A stretch of 64,000 nucleotides of DNA from Ooceraea biroi (lineage: Eukaryota; Arthropoda; Insecta; Hymenoptera; Formicidae), in contig NC_039509.1 in NCBI RefSeq assembly GCF_003672135.1, positions 15,696,663 through 15,760,662 on the forward strand, read 5' to 3'. The notes below the pieces were generated by a model. The model did no database searches. It had not been told where the DNA came from and was given only the letters and a program-made list of their open reading frames with translations. A program made the translations under genes and the position numbers. This document shows positions 13,302-25,095 of this stretch, piece after piece. Each line of letters begins with the position of its first letter. The first letter of the stretch is position 1.

Positions 13302-14405
13302 ATGGAGGCGATAGTGGAGTACAATTATGTCGCGCAAGAGGAGGACGAGCTGACGCTGAGAAAAGGTGACATCATCACTGGGATTAAGATGATGCTGGGT
13401 GGATGGTGGGAGGGCACCCTGAGGGACAAGCGTGGCATGTTTCCTGATAACTTTGTTAAGGTACCGTGCATTGTAGCGCCGCACGTTTTGTCATCCTTTC
13501 CTGTCCATCCACTTTAACGCTATTGTCCAATGTACAGGTGTTGGACTCCTCTACGACTGGTAATGGGAGCAGCGGCAGCAACAGTGAGACTGCAAACAGC
13601 ACAAAGTCCGATGAAATCACTTTAAGAAATGGATCCAGCAGACGCTACTGCAAAGTCCTGTTTAGTTACGATCCGTGTAACGAGGACGAGCTGACTCTAG
13701 TGCCACATGATTCTATAGAATTCCTGGGGGAGGTAGAAGAAGGATGGTGGAGAGGTCGCCTCAGAGGTAGAGTCGGTGTGTTTCCCTCAAACTTCGTTTC
13801 CACTCCCGCCCCTGAGGAACAAGAGAGGCACAAAGAGGGAGATAAGAAGGAGATGTGCAGAGTACTTTTTCCTTACGAGGCTGCTAATGAGGACGAACTC
13901 ACCGTGGGCGAGGGAGATATTGTCACGCTAATATCTAAAGATGCACCAGACAAGGTTTGAAGTTTATCTGATCAGTATTGTTACAATGACCCAAATGATC
14001 GTTATGTATATCTTTAGTAAAAAACTTTTCCTTCAAAAATTTGGAGCATTCTTAGATAAAATCATATCTTCTTTTACAAATGCAATTGATAACGTCGACA
14101 TTCGCTTATGCGTATTATTTGATTGAAGTTTAAGATTAAAATAAAAAATACTTGAAACAATTTATTGTGACTGATCTGGCAATACACTGGTGGAAACACA
14201 CCACCAGTGTATTGCCAGATTGGTCATAATAAATTGTTGTTTCAAGTATATAAGCAACTGGCAAATTTATTCCATTCATTAATTAAAATAAAAAATATTT
14301 TATAAACAAGGTTTAATTAATTTTTCGTGCTAACACTGTAAATTCATATAATTTTGTCTTTTTAATTATAAATTTTAAATAACTGTAAATCTAAACTTTT
14401 GAGCG

Positions 14406-14450
<45 letters not shown>

Positions 14451-16196
14451 AATGATTTACGTAGGGCTGGTGGAAAGGAGAGTTGAGAGGACAGATTGGA
14501 TTGTTCCCTGACAATTTTGTTGAGATAATCAGCGCAAAGGGTGATCCCCAAGAGCAGGAGTCCCAGTGGCACGAAATAACGTCCTCCAGTGTAAAGTCAA
14601 CTACCAGACATTCCCATCAAATCAAGAAGACCGAGAAGGCGCACGTTAGGAAAAGCGTGGACGCCAGGAACTCGCATTCGAGTACCATATCTGGTAAGAT
14701 GCCAAGCTCACATCTCGGCGCGGCACTTTTATGTGCGATATATAATGTGCGAATTTCATGTTTCGGCAGATCATTTCCCCGCCATAGACACCGCTAAGAA
14801 GAACCTGTCTACGTCGACAGGCCATGTGTCGTCGGCGTCGTCGTCAACTACCGGAAGCGGGGGCGGCGATAAGAAGGCGGCTGGCAGCCACTCGATTATA
14901 TCGAGCCTGAAGCGTCTCGTGAGCGACGTGGGGAATAATAATGGTGTCGGCAGTGCGGCGAACACCGCCACCTCCACCTCTTCGGAGTGCCGTGAGGAAT
15001 TGGACGGCGTGGAGCGCGGGGAAGGTGCACCGCTTTCGCATCTGACGGCCTCTCGCGCCAAAGCGCCCCGGCGACGACCGCCCTCCTCGCAGCACTTACG
15101 TCATCACGCCGCGGGCTCAGCCGGCATCAACGCGTCTCCGACGCTCCCCAATGTGCCCAACACTCTTCTGGTACTATGGCCGCAGAACAAAATGTCTAAC
15201 TTTATCTATTGATCGACGGCAGAGATATTAATTTTAATGTGCTCAATCATTTATAGGAAGATAATTTGTCTAACGGACGCACCGACACCGCGTTGGAGCA
15301 AATACCGGACGAAGAGACCGACGGACTTGCGGCGAAAGCAAGGAGAAAAGCACCATGGGTAATTCATTGGATGACGCAAAAGTCATTTTCTCAACATTTT
15401 TTTCAATTGCTCATTTTTTATTAAAAATTTTACTTTGCCAAAGTTTTTTCATAAATGATTGCATTTGCGAGCAGACAAAACAATTTTAATTCGAAGCAAT
15501 TTTAGCGGTGCTGTTTCTTCAAGAAAAATCCAAGATTTTTGCTTAGTGCCATTGAGATAATATAAAAGCAATGTGAGATTATCGATCTTATCTTATCCTC
15601 TAATATCTTTTATTAGGTTGAGGAATTAAAGATGAATCAGATGGAAAGGAGAAAGATCGCCGCGGTAGATCGAGTCGATAAGCCGGAGGTGAAGAAGGAA
15701 CGGAACTTCTCGCGGTACGTTTCGCACAGAATTTCTGACGAAATTCGCCGAATTAATTCTGCGGACATGCAAATGTACACGTATTACCTTATATCGCCCG
15801 ACAGGTTAATGACGCAGGGAAATGTCACGGATTCCGTTAACAAACCGGATACCGATAACGACGATAGCAAACAGAAAGATAAAAGTCCGCGGGCTGACAC
15901 GAGTCCGCACGCCGACCATAGCCCCGGTGCATCGTCCGGACAACCGGCCTACGTTCCATACGCACTTTACAGCAAATTACTGGAAAGGGTAAATATGCAC
16001 GTTAATATAATTCGCGTTACCTGTTACACTTTCATTTGAGTACGTTGCGTTCGATACGCGCGACATTAATCTGAATTGCTTGAACAAGGTGGCCGCGTTA
16101 GAAGAGAAACAGGCAGTATTGCAGATGACAGTAGGACAGCTCTCCGAACAGCTCATACCTCTCCTCGCAAACTCATCGATTAACAGCAAAGTATAA
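13302..16196 (+). CDS. cindr: CIN85/CD2AP-family adaptor with three SH3 domains, 7 exons, 595 aa
   Basis: Scaffold linking Cbl ubiquitin ligases, endocytosis and cortical actin. Exons 13302-13460, 13538-13954, 14465-14693, 14770-15170, 15257-15358, 15617-15988 and 16089-16196 join in phase. SH3-A (1-55) starts MEAIVEYNYVAQEEDELTL, close to the CIN85 N-terminus. SH3-B is about 89-143, SH3-C about 157-216, its two halves split across the 13954/14465 intron. Each domain has the ALYDY-like start, the DELTL acidic loop, GWW and FPxNFV. A Ser/Gly-rich linker follows. Residues 357-373 (LSHLTASRAKAPRRRPP) fit the capping-protein-interaction consensus LxHxTxxRPK(x)6P except Ala for Pro. The last 35 residues form a leucine-heptad coiled coil, as in the family. 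The ATG at 13302 is the first in frame. The donor after exon 2 (GTTTGA) is weak. A 90-nt segment inside exon 6 has intron-like ends (see findings). Confidence 0.94.
14149..14249. repeat. Hairpin-forming inverted repeat in cindr intron 2
   Basis: Arms of about 45 bp (14150-14193 and 14201-14247) are near-perfect inverted copies around a 7-nt loop; the tip pairs CACTGGTGG with CCACCAGTG. This is a short MITE-like or foldback element inside the intron that splits SH3-C. Transcribed, it would form a long hairpin. Confidence 0.8.
14408..14447. repeat. (AT)n microsatellite in cindr intron
   Basis: Uninterrupted AT dinucleotide run close to the acceptor of cindr exon 3 (14464). Confidence 0.95.
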
Positions 16197-17400
16197 TACG
16201 TATCGACGCACGAGGGGGTGGTAAATCGATAGTATATTTATCGGCCCGTATTACTACACACTGTGTTGTTTTCTCATTGCGTCACTAATGAGAATCAGAC
16301 TAACTATTGCTGCTCTAGCGTATAACGTTTATTGCTATTACTGTTGTTACATATATACATATATATATATATATATATAGATATATATATATATATTTAT
16401 TCGTTTGTGGTAGCATTCAGTTATTGTTTACTCCGTCGGTGCAGTATTCGCGTGAGCCGGTTGAAAACGCAACATTCCACACGACATTCTTCGCCTACGA
16501 AAAAAAAAAGAAAGACGTATTTTTCCCTTCACTTGGTTTCTCCGATAATTTAGTAGCGATCTCGCTGTAACTGCCGGAGTTTATCACTCTCGCGATAATC
16601 GCGGCCGTTTCACGGATGCCCGCAGCGTTCGCGGTCGCGAGTCTAATAATGGTTTTACGCTTCACTCCCGTCATTTCAAACATCTCACGACACATATCAG
16701 AACATATGAGACACAAATCTTCGGTATATATTTGCACATATTCTAGATACGATGATATTTCTTCATTATCAGTAGCACGAAAGATCATAAAGTTCCGAAA
16801 AAGAGATAAAAACTAGCGCAAGTGTCCTTCCAGGTGAGTGCCCGTATTTTCTTTTCTATCAGTTTACATTTTAATCATTTTATATTATTTATTCACAAAA
16901 ATATTGGGTAATTATTTATAATAAGGCAGCCACCCCCGAGTTCAAACATTTTTTAATATGTCAGGAGGATTTCTATAATATAGGTCAACTGGACTTCGCG
17001 TGGACAGTCAAAAACGCATGCAAAATTATTAAACTTTTTCGTTAATAACTCTTTAAGAACAACGAGCTGAAACCTTCACAACGTCACTCAAGATGATGAC
17101 CTTGATGATAAGATGATGGTTAAAAAATTATTGAAATCGGAGGTGGCTCCCTTATTGTAAATTATCAAATATTGTTACATCCCCGCTATCGATGGCTTGA
17201 TTTTGCGCTCTTATAAAGCGTGTATCATATCAATCAGTTATAAATATGAAAAAAGGTGATAGATAAAAGAAGATGAATCCTCAAACAATGAAATCATTTA
17301 GAAGAGATAAATGTATTTACAGGCGTCTTCAATGCCGATACTTGAAATCAAGCCTCTTTTGTTTTTATTTTTGTACAATAAAGAAGCACATAATCGACTT
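16197..17400 (+). other. Probable cindr 3' UTR and downstream
   Basis: Follows the cindr stop codon. Contains a TA microsatellite (16351-16397) and an AATAAA at 17377-17382 that could serve as a distal polyadenylation signal. A 97-codon open frame on the minus strand (16495-16788) has protein-like composition but no family match and is not called. Confidence 0.4.
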
Positions 17401-20315
17401 ATCGATACGGATGTAATATATTTTTAATGGGACTTACGAAAAATAGCTGATTGTGTTAATTCTTCGTATTAAACAATGGAAAATGGAGAAAGGTACAAGA
17501 GAGTACTTAAAGTCGATAGAACATAAGAATATATGTGATTCTTTTTTTATCCAACGAACGTAGCTGCCTCGCGATGATTGTATGAAGATTTTGTTCAATA
17601 AGTTTCTTCAGTAATCTGAGTGCCAATGTGAAGCATTTCGTTCACTGCATTTCCGGGATATCTCATTCAGTAGGAATGAATAATTCCCTCGTTGATTTTT
17701 CACAATTAATAATATCACTGAACTGCGGTCTAGTACGACTTGTACGAGCCTAATTCGACGTATTCGTCGAGCCATTTATTTCCATGCGCTTGTCGAAGCA
17801 TATTCCGGTTTTGGAAATGTCTTTGAAACGGTGCTAGTAACGCGATATGTGATATATCGTAGTGTCACGTGATTATACTATTCACATAGAAAAAGGAGGC
17901 AGCGAGAAATTTATAAGACTTTTATTTCTGTTTTAAGTAAATGTATTATGGCAGGATGATAAAACTAGGTGCACTATAGCCTGTTTTAAACGACAGATTA
18001 GCAGCTTTATTCGATATAATCATAATCATGAATCATGTTGAATATGAAGGAAAAAATGTTTTATTTTTTTAAGAAAACAATTTTAAGTAAATATGATAAA
18101 AGATGATAATGATATGTAATCAATAACGAGAGAGGAAATACAAGACGCTATTTAATTTTCTCTCAGTATTCCGTAAAATATACTTAATATTTTAACTAAT
18201 AATATAGAGCGGATTGCAAGGTTTCCTCTCTAATTATTTTGATATAAAATAGATTTTATTTTTATGCAGAACATATCAGATAATATATATACGTATGCAT
18301 ATAATTCTTTCACTTTTCCATCAATTTTTATAATCCAAATGTAATTCCAAATTGTGAAATTTGATTGAACTGTACATTTATCATATTTACTTGATCATCG
18401 AATGTATATTTGTTAAATTACTGAATTTATTAATATATTGTACGATATATTCAATGTTCACCTAAAACAAAACATACTTTGGGGCGATTCAATTACTTAA
18501 TACAATCTTGCAAATAATTATAATTTAATTATATACGTTATTACGTTTGTAATCGTAATAAATTTCGCAGAATTAATCCCCGAAAAAACAAGATGTATGA
18601 TAACAGTTATTGATTTCATAGAAAAAGTTACAATGCAATCAAGTTCTACATCAGATGTAAATTCTTGTTTCACATGTAATCCGTCCCCGAATGTCAAAAA
18701 GAAATCAATATGCGATTCATTATATAAGTTGGCTTAATTATTATAAGACTATAATATTTTGATACGAACATTTTACAATGAAATTTGTATATTTATGGAC
18801 ACGTATAGTTTATGGATTTCTTGTTTTCTTTTTTTAAGTATTATTACTCCAATATTGGCCTAGAGCATTTATTATTTTATAAGGTATACGTTTATCAAGA
18901 CGTTTATCAATCATGTGCTATATTTCGAAGACTTTTGCATTGTAAAACATCGCAAGAATAACTCCACAGATGAAGCTTGCTAGTTCTTCTAATAATAATT
19001 TCATAAATCGTTTTATAGCATCTTTATTTAAATTCCATTTTCTTCTTCTGCGGTACGTAAATTTGACACGCTGATTCGTTAATATGAAATCAAGGAGAAT
19101 TTGTTTAATTGGCACTTAACATTAACCACAAAAGAAAGTTCAAGGTAAACGAGAGACCACAGTAGAATGTCACTGTAACAGTATCATGTCTTTTATACTT
19201 TTATATTCCAGCGGATCAAGTCGTTTGAACGTAACATTCTTTAAGTGAATATCTGTTCACTTCTATCTCGTATACAGAGCTTCGGTTTGCACGAACGCGA
19301 CGTTGTGCACATTCTTGCAGATATAACACGTGACAATAATAGTTATTAAGCGAGTTCGAAACAATTTTCGCCGCAATTTTTTTTGTAATCGTGATTGCGT
19401 CCCAAGATCGTTCGTGATCGTAATTCGCCGTAGGAGCTCAGTTAAGACTTTGGTTGCATTTTACCTTGCAGGATATTTTTTTTAACAACGAATAACCGTT
19501 TGTATCAATCGTCGTTTCTCCACTCTCCACTATGTATCCATATCGTCTTCCCTTGTAATAAACTCTCGCGATCATGCACAATCACTACACTCCTGATTGT
19601 AGTAGTGTGGCAATCAATTTGAAAATCATGAAACTAATTAGATTAATTAAATTACGTTAAGTTAAGCTTGTACTTATAAATTGTTTTATATTGCGTTCGC
19701 ATTTATCACCGAACTTGTTCCAATGTCTACTCGAAACGGTTCGAGAATCGCCAAGCGTTTAATCTGTAAATACCAGTGTTGAGCACTAATCCTGCGTGTT
19801 GAGTGAGAAATATGCGATGCGATTGTAAACGAAATCCTTATTCTAAAGATATCGCGTCCCAAGCATTATCCTAACGCAACAATGGATCAGCAGCATGTAA
19901 CCAATGTTGATCACGGTAACGACTATCTCTTGTACGCTTTCGATCGCTATCGGCGGCTATGGCGAATGAGTATCGTTCGCGAAGACTAATAATAGCAGAC
20001 CTATTTCCGATTGTTGTCGCGCGATATCGAATCTTATCGAGAGGCGAGAGACATTTTTGTATCACGCTGTAGAACAAAGTGTGTAATCCTCGATAAGAGT
20101 CCTATTGAAGAGCGGACGAGTCATCGTCGCGACACAGCAGCAGCTGTTAGCTACACTATATAGTTGTTAAGTGACATTGCTGTAGAAAGCATGCTCTAGA
20201 ATGTAAGGAAATTGGAGAATTAATGACTCGGGCGAACCGCATACGATTTTTAATGTTATTAACGTTTAGGCCTACTATGTATATATACGTGTATAAGTAA
20301 TGATCGAGTGAGAGT

Positions 20316-20364
<49 letters not shown>

Positions 20365-20808
20365 TCCGCCTCTGTCTCAATCGTGTCAACCGTGCGTATA
20401 CGTCGGATTTAACAATCGTACCTGTAAATAAAGCCATCGCAGTAAATCTTTCTCTGCATACACTGATGTTGGAGATTCCTGTAGCTCCACATTAAATCTC
20501 TGTACATATTTAACGTTTGCCTTCATTCCGACCCTGTCACTCGCTGCTAAATGATTAGATTAATACGAGTATAAAAGCTGAACAAGAGATACATATTCTC
20601 ATTTTTCGTGAAAACTCAGATTTTTATGGAAAATTTGCCTTTCTTAACACTTTAAGGAATAGTTTTGCTTCGATTCTCACTTTTATCAAGAGTTTCAAGA
20701 ATGTCTTTGATCTCTGATGTAATATATTCTTGTGATTGTCATTCAAAGCTATTTTTATTTGCGTATAATATTACATATATATTTTTTAATTTTATTATAG
20801 TATTTGTA
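17401..20808. other. AT-rich intergenic spacer
   Basis: Very AT-rich with no exon I can support. Contains a long (AT)n run at 20321-20363. A TATAAAAG at 20570 has no recognisable initiator behind it. The part nearest 20.8 kb probably holds the 3' UTR of the minus-strand lectin gene. Confidence 0.45.
20321..20363. repeat. (TA)n microsatellite
   Basis: Perfect TA dinucleotide run of about 43 bp. Confidence 0.95.
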
Positions 20809-22138
20809 TTATGCACTGTGATGATGATTTCTACGATGTCGTGACGATCGTTCAGGTAATGGCGAGATTTCGCAGATAAACGGCAGCGACGTGTGGCAGG
20901 GTATCAGTTTCCAAAAGGGCGGTGAGCTTTCAGACGGATTTACGAGGGCAACGCACCCTTTCGAGTGCGACGGCTCTCCCTCGCCCCATGCTCGATAATC
21001 GAAGCAAGACAAGGGTTCGCCTGACAAATTATGTATTTTTTAAATTTGTTATCGTAAGCAGCTTTAAAGTGTTCTAATTCTTGAAAAATTTGCTCTGAAA
21101 TCATCATGCGCTTGATAAAAATAAAATCTGTAAACACAAAGATTACACGTACTAAATTCATTTTTCCAGATTTTTTCCTTGACGCTGCTACTGAGACCCA
21201 CGAAACTCGAAACGTTTTGCGAAACGAATTTTCCCAGTCCTTCTGTGCGTTCTTCGCTTATCACGTGTGCGAGTGATGCGTTCCATTTGTGGCAGAAGCT
21301 TCGTGCTTGCGTGTAGTTCAAGCTCTCGGACGAGAATAAGAACATCCCCGCTTTAGGAATGCACTTCAGCGTAGCGTTCACTGAAAATACTTTTTGCTGC
21401 AGGCTGAAGATCAAACTTGCGGAAACCATTTCGCAGCAAACCGTTAATTTGATTGATTGAAATGGTGTTGCATTAATTTAAAATTTTTTCTTGGCGTACA
21501 AATTTCGAGGATTCTTGCGTACATGACACTAACTGAATTAATGTAGACAGTAACAGGCGATTACAATTACCTGGTGGAATGAAAACGGGGTACATGCTGT
21601 AATAGTTATAATTTACCGCTGGCATGAGAGTGGTCATGTTGTGATCTTCGGGGCACTGAAGAGCCTGGCACGTATTCTCTTGTTTTCCTGAGTGAAGATA
21701 CACCGTGAGAGTGCAGGAGAAATTACAAATTGCATTGGATAAATCGTGCTAATTGAATACGTTAATTGCAGGGCGCTTTACAGCGCGTCTCTACGCCTCG
21801 CCTTATATTTCGTCATAATAAATGCCACCGGGATATCGTAAAATTATCATAATTACACGGCGCAATTACGTTTAATTGCCTGCTGCTCACGTACCGGCAC
21901 GACTTCTTGCGGAAACAAAATTGAAGGCAAGAGCCTTCTTCGAGGCGGCGAATTCCTTGCACTCGGTCACGTTGGAAACCACTCTTCGCGATATGATCGG
22001 CTGATTCGAGCGCGAATTGTTCCTCATTAAATCGTATCGCGGCAATCCATGATAATTGATCTCGCAGCAGCGGTCGCAAGTGGTTAAATATGCCGCATGT
22101 GTGATTAGTACAAACAACAGCAGATTAACACTTAGCAT
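20809..22138 (-). CDS. Secreted PAN-like plus C-type lectin domain protein, 4 exons, 266 aa
   Basis: Predicted secreted sugar- or ligand-binding protein. Exons on the complement are 22138-21895, 21687-21571, 21380-21153 and 21020-20809; phases agree (1, 1, 1). A hydrophobic N-terminus (MLSVNLLLFVLITHAAYL) is a clear signal peptide. Residues about 20-115 are Cys-rich with NVTECKEFA and TCQALQC segments, resembling a PAN/apple domain. Residues 121-248 are a C-type lectin fold: Cys127, FCHKWNASLAHV around Cys150, WGEGEPS, GCVAL (Cys219), PCHTSLPFICE (Cys238, Cys246). The usual calcium and sugar motifs EPN/QPD and WND are not intact (EPS; WKLIP), so calcium-dependent sugar binding is doubtful. 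The tail is basic and His-rich. Several N-glycosylation sequons are present. An AATAAA lies about 13 bp past the stop. I cannot name an ortholog. Confidence 0.88.
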
Positions 22139-22697
22139 ACTATAAAATAATTGTTTTCTTTAGACCAAGTAGCTACTTCCAAGCACAACGAACGCAACAC
22201 ATTTCATGCCTGCCCTGAATTTTGTCTTGGTGATCCATGGAATGGATATTACGTATCTGCGATTGCGGAAACATACATCAATCAATTTGACGAGATAATT
22301 ATGCAATCATGGAAAGCAGAAATCGTGAATTCTCAGTGCAATTCATGTTGCACCATGCTACATTGTATCGATAGTACCGTAATTTATAATCCCAATATTT
22401 TCTATTCTTTAATAATCTTCTTCCGGTTCTATTTTATTTTAATTACTATAACTAATTTTATTTTAATTACTTTAACTAATTTTTCAGAGGAGTTGGAGAA
22501 GGTATCAGCTTACAATATAATAGCGTTTTATTAAAATATCACGATGGCAAAACGTTGTAATAATAACAATCATACAGGTATACGTGTATTATACACTACT
22601 GCATATATTTGTAAAAAATATGACGCATGCAGTCGCACACGAAGCAGCCCCTAGTTTTTCAAGATTCATGATAATTGCGCGACTCGCATGGCGCCGT
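22139..22697. other. Spacer between lectin and Cisd3 genes
   Basis: Both neighbours are on the minus strand, so this holds the Cisd3 3' UTR (AATAAA on the complement at 22532-22527) and the lectin 5' flank. TTTATAG just before the lectin ATG could be a splice acceptor from an upstream 5' UTR exon. Nothing else is seen. Confidence 0.45.
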
Positions 22698-23667
22698 CTA
22701 TCGTTTATCTTTCTTCTCATATTTATCTAACGTTTTGTGCGTGCCATCGCAGAAGGGTCTGTTCGATGTCCGCTTGCAGTTGCACAGCCAGTACTCCTTA
22801 GTCTCCGTAACGTTGAAGCGAATGGGTCTGAGCTTGATCTTGAGGAAAGTGTCTCGATGCGTGCCATCGCACAACGGCTGGTTCTTACTCTGGCCACACA
22901 GGCACCACGAGTAATTCTTGCCAACCTCGAGGCGTATCCTGAATGGCTTCGTGTCATACACCACTCCAGTACTGGGCTGCTGGTTAGCGCTGTACACGTC
23001 CTTCAGCGGATTTACCGGTATCGGCGGTTCCTTGGATTCTGTAGAGAAGCGAGAAACCTGAAAGTAGTGAGATATTGTAAACTAGAGATTTTTCATAGAT
23101 TGTCAATTTTGTTTCTTTTGCTACCGAGTGAAAATCATCAGGTCGCACAAGTGATGCGTTGCAACTTACATTGCTTATTACTTTATCAGATCAATAAAGT
23201 ATTGCGGAACTCATTTCGACCATTTTTTAATTCTCTCGTAAAACCTTTCTTAAATTTCGTGGTAAAGTGCGAGTTAATCTGTGTCAACTCTCTTGCTGCA
23301 TCAAAAAGGTAGTAAACTACTTTACGGATGTGTTTTCTCTTAGAAACAGAAGTAATCCGGTTAACGTTTGCGTTCTGCTATTATTCTTGGTACTCATGAG
23401 ACTTACAAGCCTTTCTCTTTTTCATCGGATTTATAAGATTTCGGACTAGATCGTTAATTAGTCGAGGCTTCCGACAGTAAAATTACTTTATATCATCTTC
23501 ATTGCGTAATTATTTATTTTTCTGCTTACGAGAGATATAGGTTAGAAATAGGTTAGACAGGAACAGGCGGACTATTGAATGCTCCTCTTTTTTAGATCGT
23601 GACTTACATTCTCGCGATGGAGAGCGCTTAAACGAGCGAGTCGCGGTAGTCGATTTAAAATGCTCAT
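22698..23667 (-). CDS. Cisd3: Mitochondrial double-CDGSH iron-sulfur protein, 2 exons, 139 aa
   Basis: CISD3/MiNT-type protein of the mitochondrial matrix with two 2Fe-2S clusters per chain. Exons on the complement are 23667-23608 and 23057-22698, phase 0 at the junction (donor GTAAGT). Exon 1 encodes MSILNRLPRLARLSALHREN, an arginine- and leucine-rich stretch with no acidic residue before its end, typical of a mitochondrial presequence. Two CDGSH motifs follow: CLCGQSKNQPLCDGTH (Cys72, Cys74, Cys83, His87) and CNCKRTSNRPFCDGTH (Cys112, Cys114, Cys123, His127). All eight 3Cys-1His cluster ligands are present. Two CDGSH domains and no transmembrane helix separate it from CISD1/2. A second in-frame ATG at 23772 would add 35 residues but would bury the presequence, so 23667 is preferred. 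An array of CACGTG boxes lies 190-260 bp upstream. Confidence 0.95.
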
Positions 23668-23859
23668 ACTGTTAAATCGCCGATCACGTATCGTGTTAAA
23701 ACGAAAGCAACGATCACACTGATCACTGTTGATCACGCTAATTGCGTGTCGGAGTGGGAGGGAGATGCACATTCAGCTAACACCTGACAGTGCTGCCAAT
23801 ATGACTTCGACGAAAACACTGTGCGAAGTCTGAGAGTGTTCATTGAAGAGCAGTGAAAT

Positions 23860-23925
23860 CACGTGACTACAAGTTACTACGAGTCACGTGATAAACACGT
23901 GACAAATACACGTGGCAAGCACGTG
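23860..23925. promoter_or_regulatory. Array of five CACGTG E-boxes upstream of Cisd3
   Basis: CACGTG occurs at 23860, 23885, 23896, 23909 and 23920; two of them are the full palindrome TCACGTGA. The last four are spaced 11, 13 and 11 bp, about one helical turn. CACGTG is bound by bHLH-Zip factors (Max/Myc, USF, Mitf/TFEB) and by CLOCK/CYC; which one acts here is unknown. The array lies about 190-260 bp upstream of the Cisd3 ATG and ends 12 bp before a TA element. Confidence 0.65.
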
Positions 23926-23935
23926 ATATATAATA

Positions 23936-24461
23936 TACCCTCTAAAAAACCTTACAAAGGTAAAAAAATACGCCAAGTACATAAAAAAGCAAAACTAAAT
24001 ATGATGAAATCCATAGTTAACTCTAGCCAAGTACCTAGAAGCAATTCAGTTTGAGGATTTGTAATTTGAAATAATACTTGGCGTGCCCGGGTCGCATTGG
24101 ACATGCATTCTTCTAAATTTGTACTTCCTTGAGTATTTTCACTAATGACTCGTAAATCTTTGTATTTGGTAATATTAAAACAAATACGTTTACAGTTTTG
24201 CACATTAGCGGAGTGATTATAAATATCCCTTTTCATTACTCACTCAATACAAATAATTTACACATAGAGTTTACACAAATTATAGGTAGGACGTACGTTT
24301 TAATGCAACCCGGGCACGCCAAGTATTATTTCAAATTACAAATCCTCAAACTGAATTGCTTCTAGGTACTTGGCTAGTTAACTGTGGATTTCATCATATT
24401 TAGTTTTGCCTTTTATGTACTTGGCGTATTTTTTTACCTTTGTAAGGTTTTTTAGAGGGTA
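23936..24461. mobile_element. Long-arm TA-flanked foldback element
   Basis: Arms of about 160 bp (23938 to about 24098 and 24302 to 24459) are inverted copies. The outer ends read CCCTCTAAAAAACCTTACAA and its complement. Both sides are flanked by TA, giving the form of a Tc1/mariner-type non-autonomous element of 522 bp. The roughly 200-bp middle has no recognisable transposase; the 94-codon minus-strand frame there is not family-like. Confidence 0.8.
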
Positions 24462-24499
24462 TTTTTTTAATTAAAGAAACTACCACATTGGTTTTTTCG

Positions 24500-25095
24500 A
24501 GTTGAAAATACCGTAAACTCAAAAATGAAAAAGTTCTAGCCCTAAGAAATTTTTTCTTTTTCCGAGCAGTTCTGTGGTATTTATATTGTTATTTGGCATA
24601 TTGCCTAGAGTTCTCGATGATTAAAAATTTGTTAAATCAATAAATGAAAAAGTTCTAGCCATTAAAATTTTTTTTCTTTTTCCGAGCAGTTCTGTGGTAT
24701 TTATATTGTTATTTGGCATATTGCCTAGAGTTCTCGATGATTAAAAATTCGTTAAATCAATAAATGAAAAAGCTCTAGCTATTAAAATTTTTCTCTTTTT
24801 CCGAGCAGTTCTGTGGTATTTATATTGTTATTTGGCATATTGCCTAGAGTTCTCTGCTATTGAAAATACCGTAGACTCAGAAATGAAAAAGATCTAACCG
24901 TTAGAAGTTTTTTCTTTTTCCGAGCAGTTCTGAGTTGGTGATATCATTATTTTTTATATTGCCTAGAGTTCTCTGCTATTGAAAATACCGTAAACACAGA
25001 AATGAAAAAGTTCTAGCCCTTAGAAATTTTTTCTTTTTCCGAGCAGTTCTGAGATGTTTATAACATTATTTTTTATATTGCCTAGAGTTCTCTGC
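24500..25095. repeat. Tandem satellite, about 119-bp unit, 5 copies
   Basis: The landmark TCCGAGCAGTTCTG recurs at 24561, 24681, 24800, 24919 and 25038, a period of 119-120 bp. Each unit also carries GAAAAAG-TCTA, CTTTTTCCGAG and ATTGCCTAGAGTTCTC. Two sub-types alternate: one with CTCGATGATTAAAAAT, the other with CTCTGCTATTGAAAATACCG. It starts about 40 bp after the end of the TA element. Confidence 0.9.

Noticed and set aside
16495..16788. 97-codon minus-strand frame with protein-like composition
   Set aside because: It lies antisense in the probable cindr 3' UTR, ends in a poly-Phe run from a homopolymer, and has no family match or splice context.
22737..23312. 191-codon plus-strand frame
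   Set aside because: It is the antisense shadow of Cisd3 exon 2, whose two CDGSH motifs on the minus strand are decisive.
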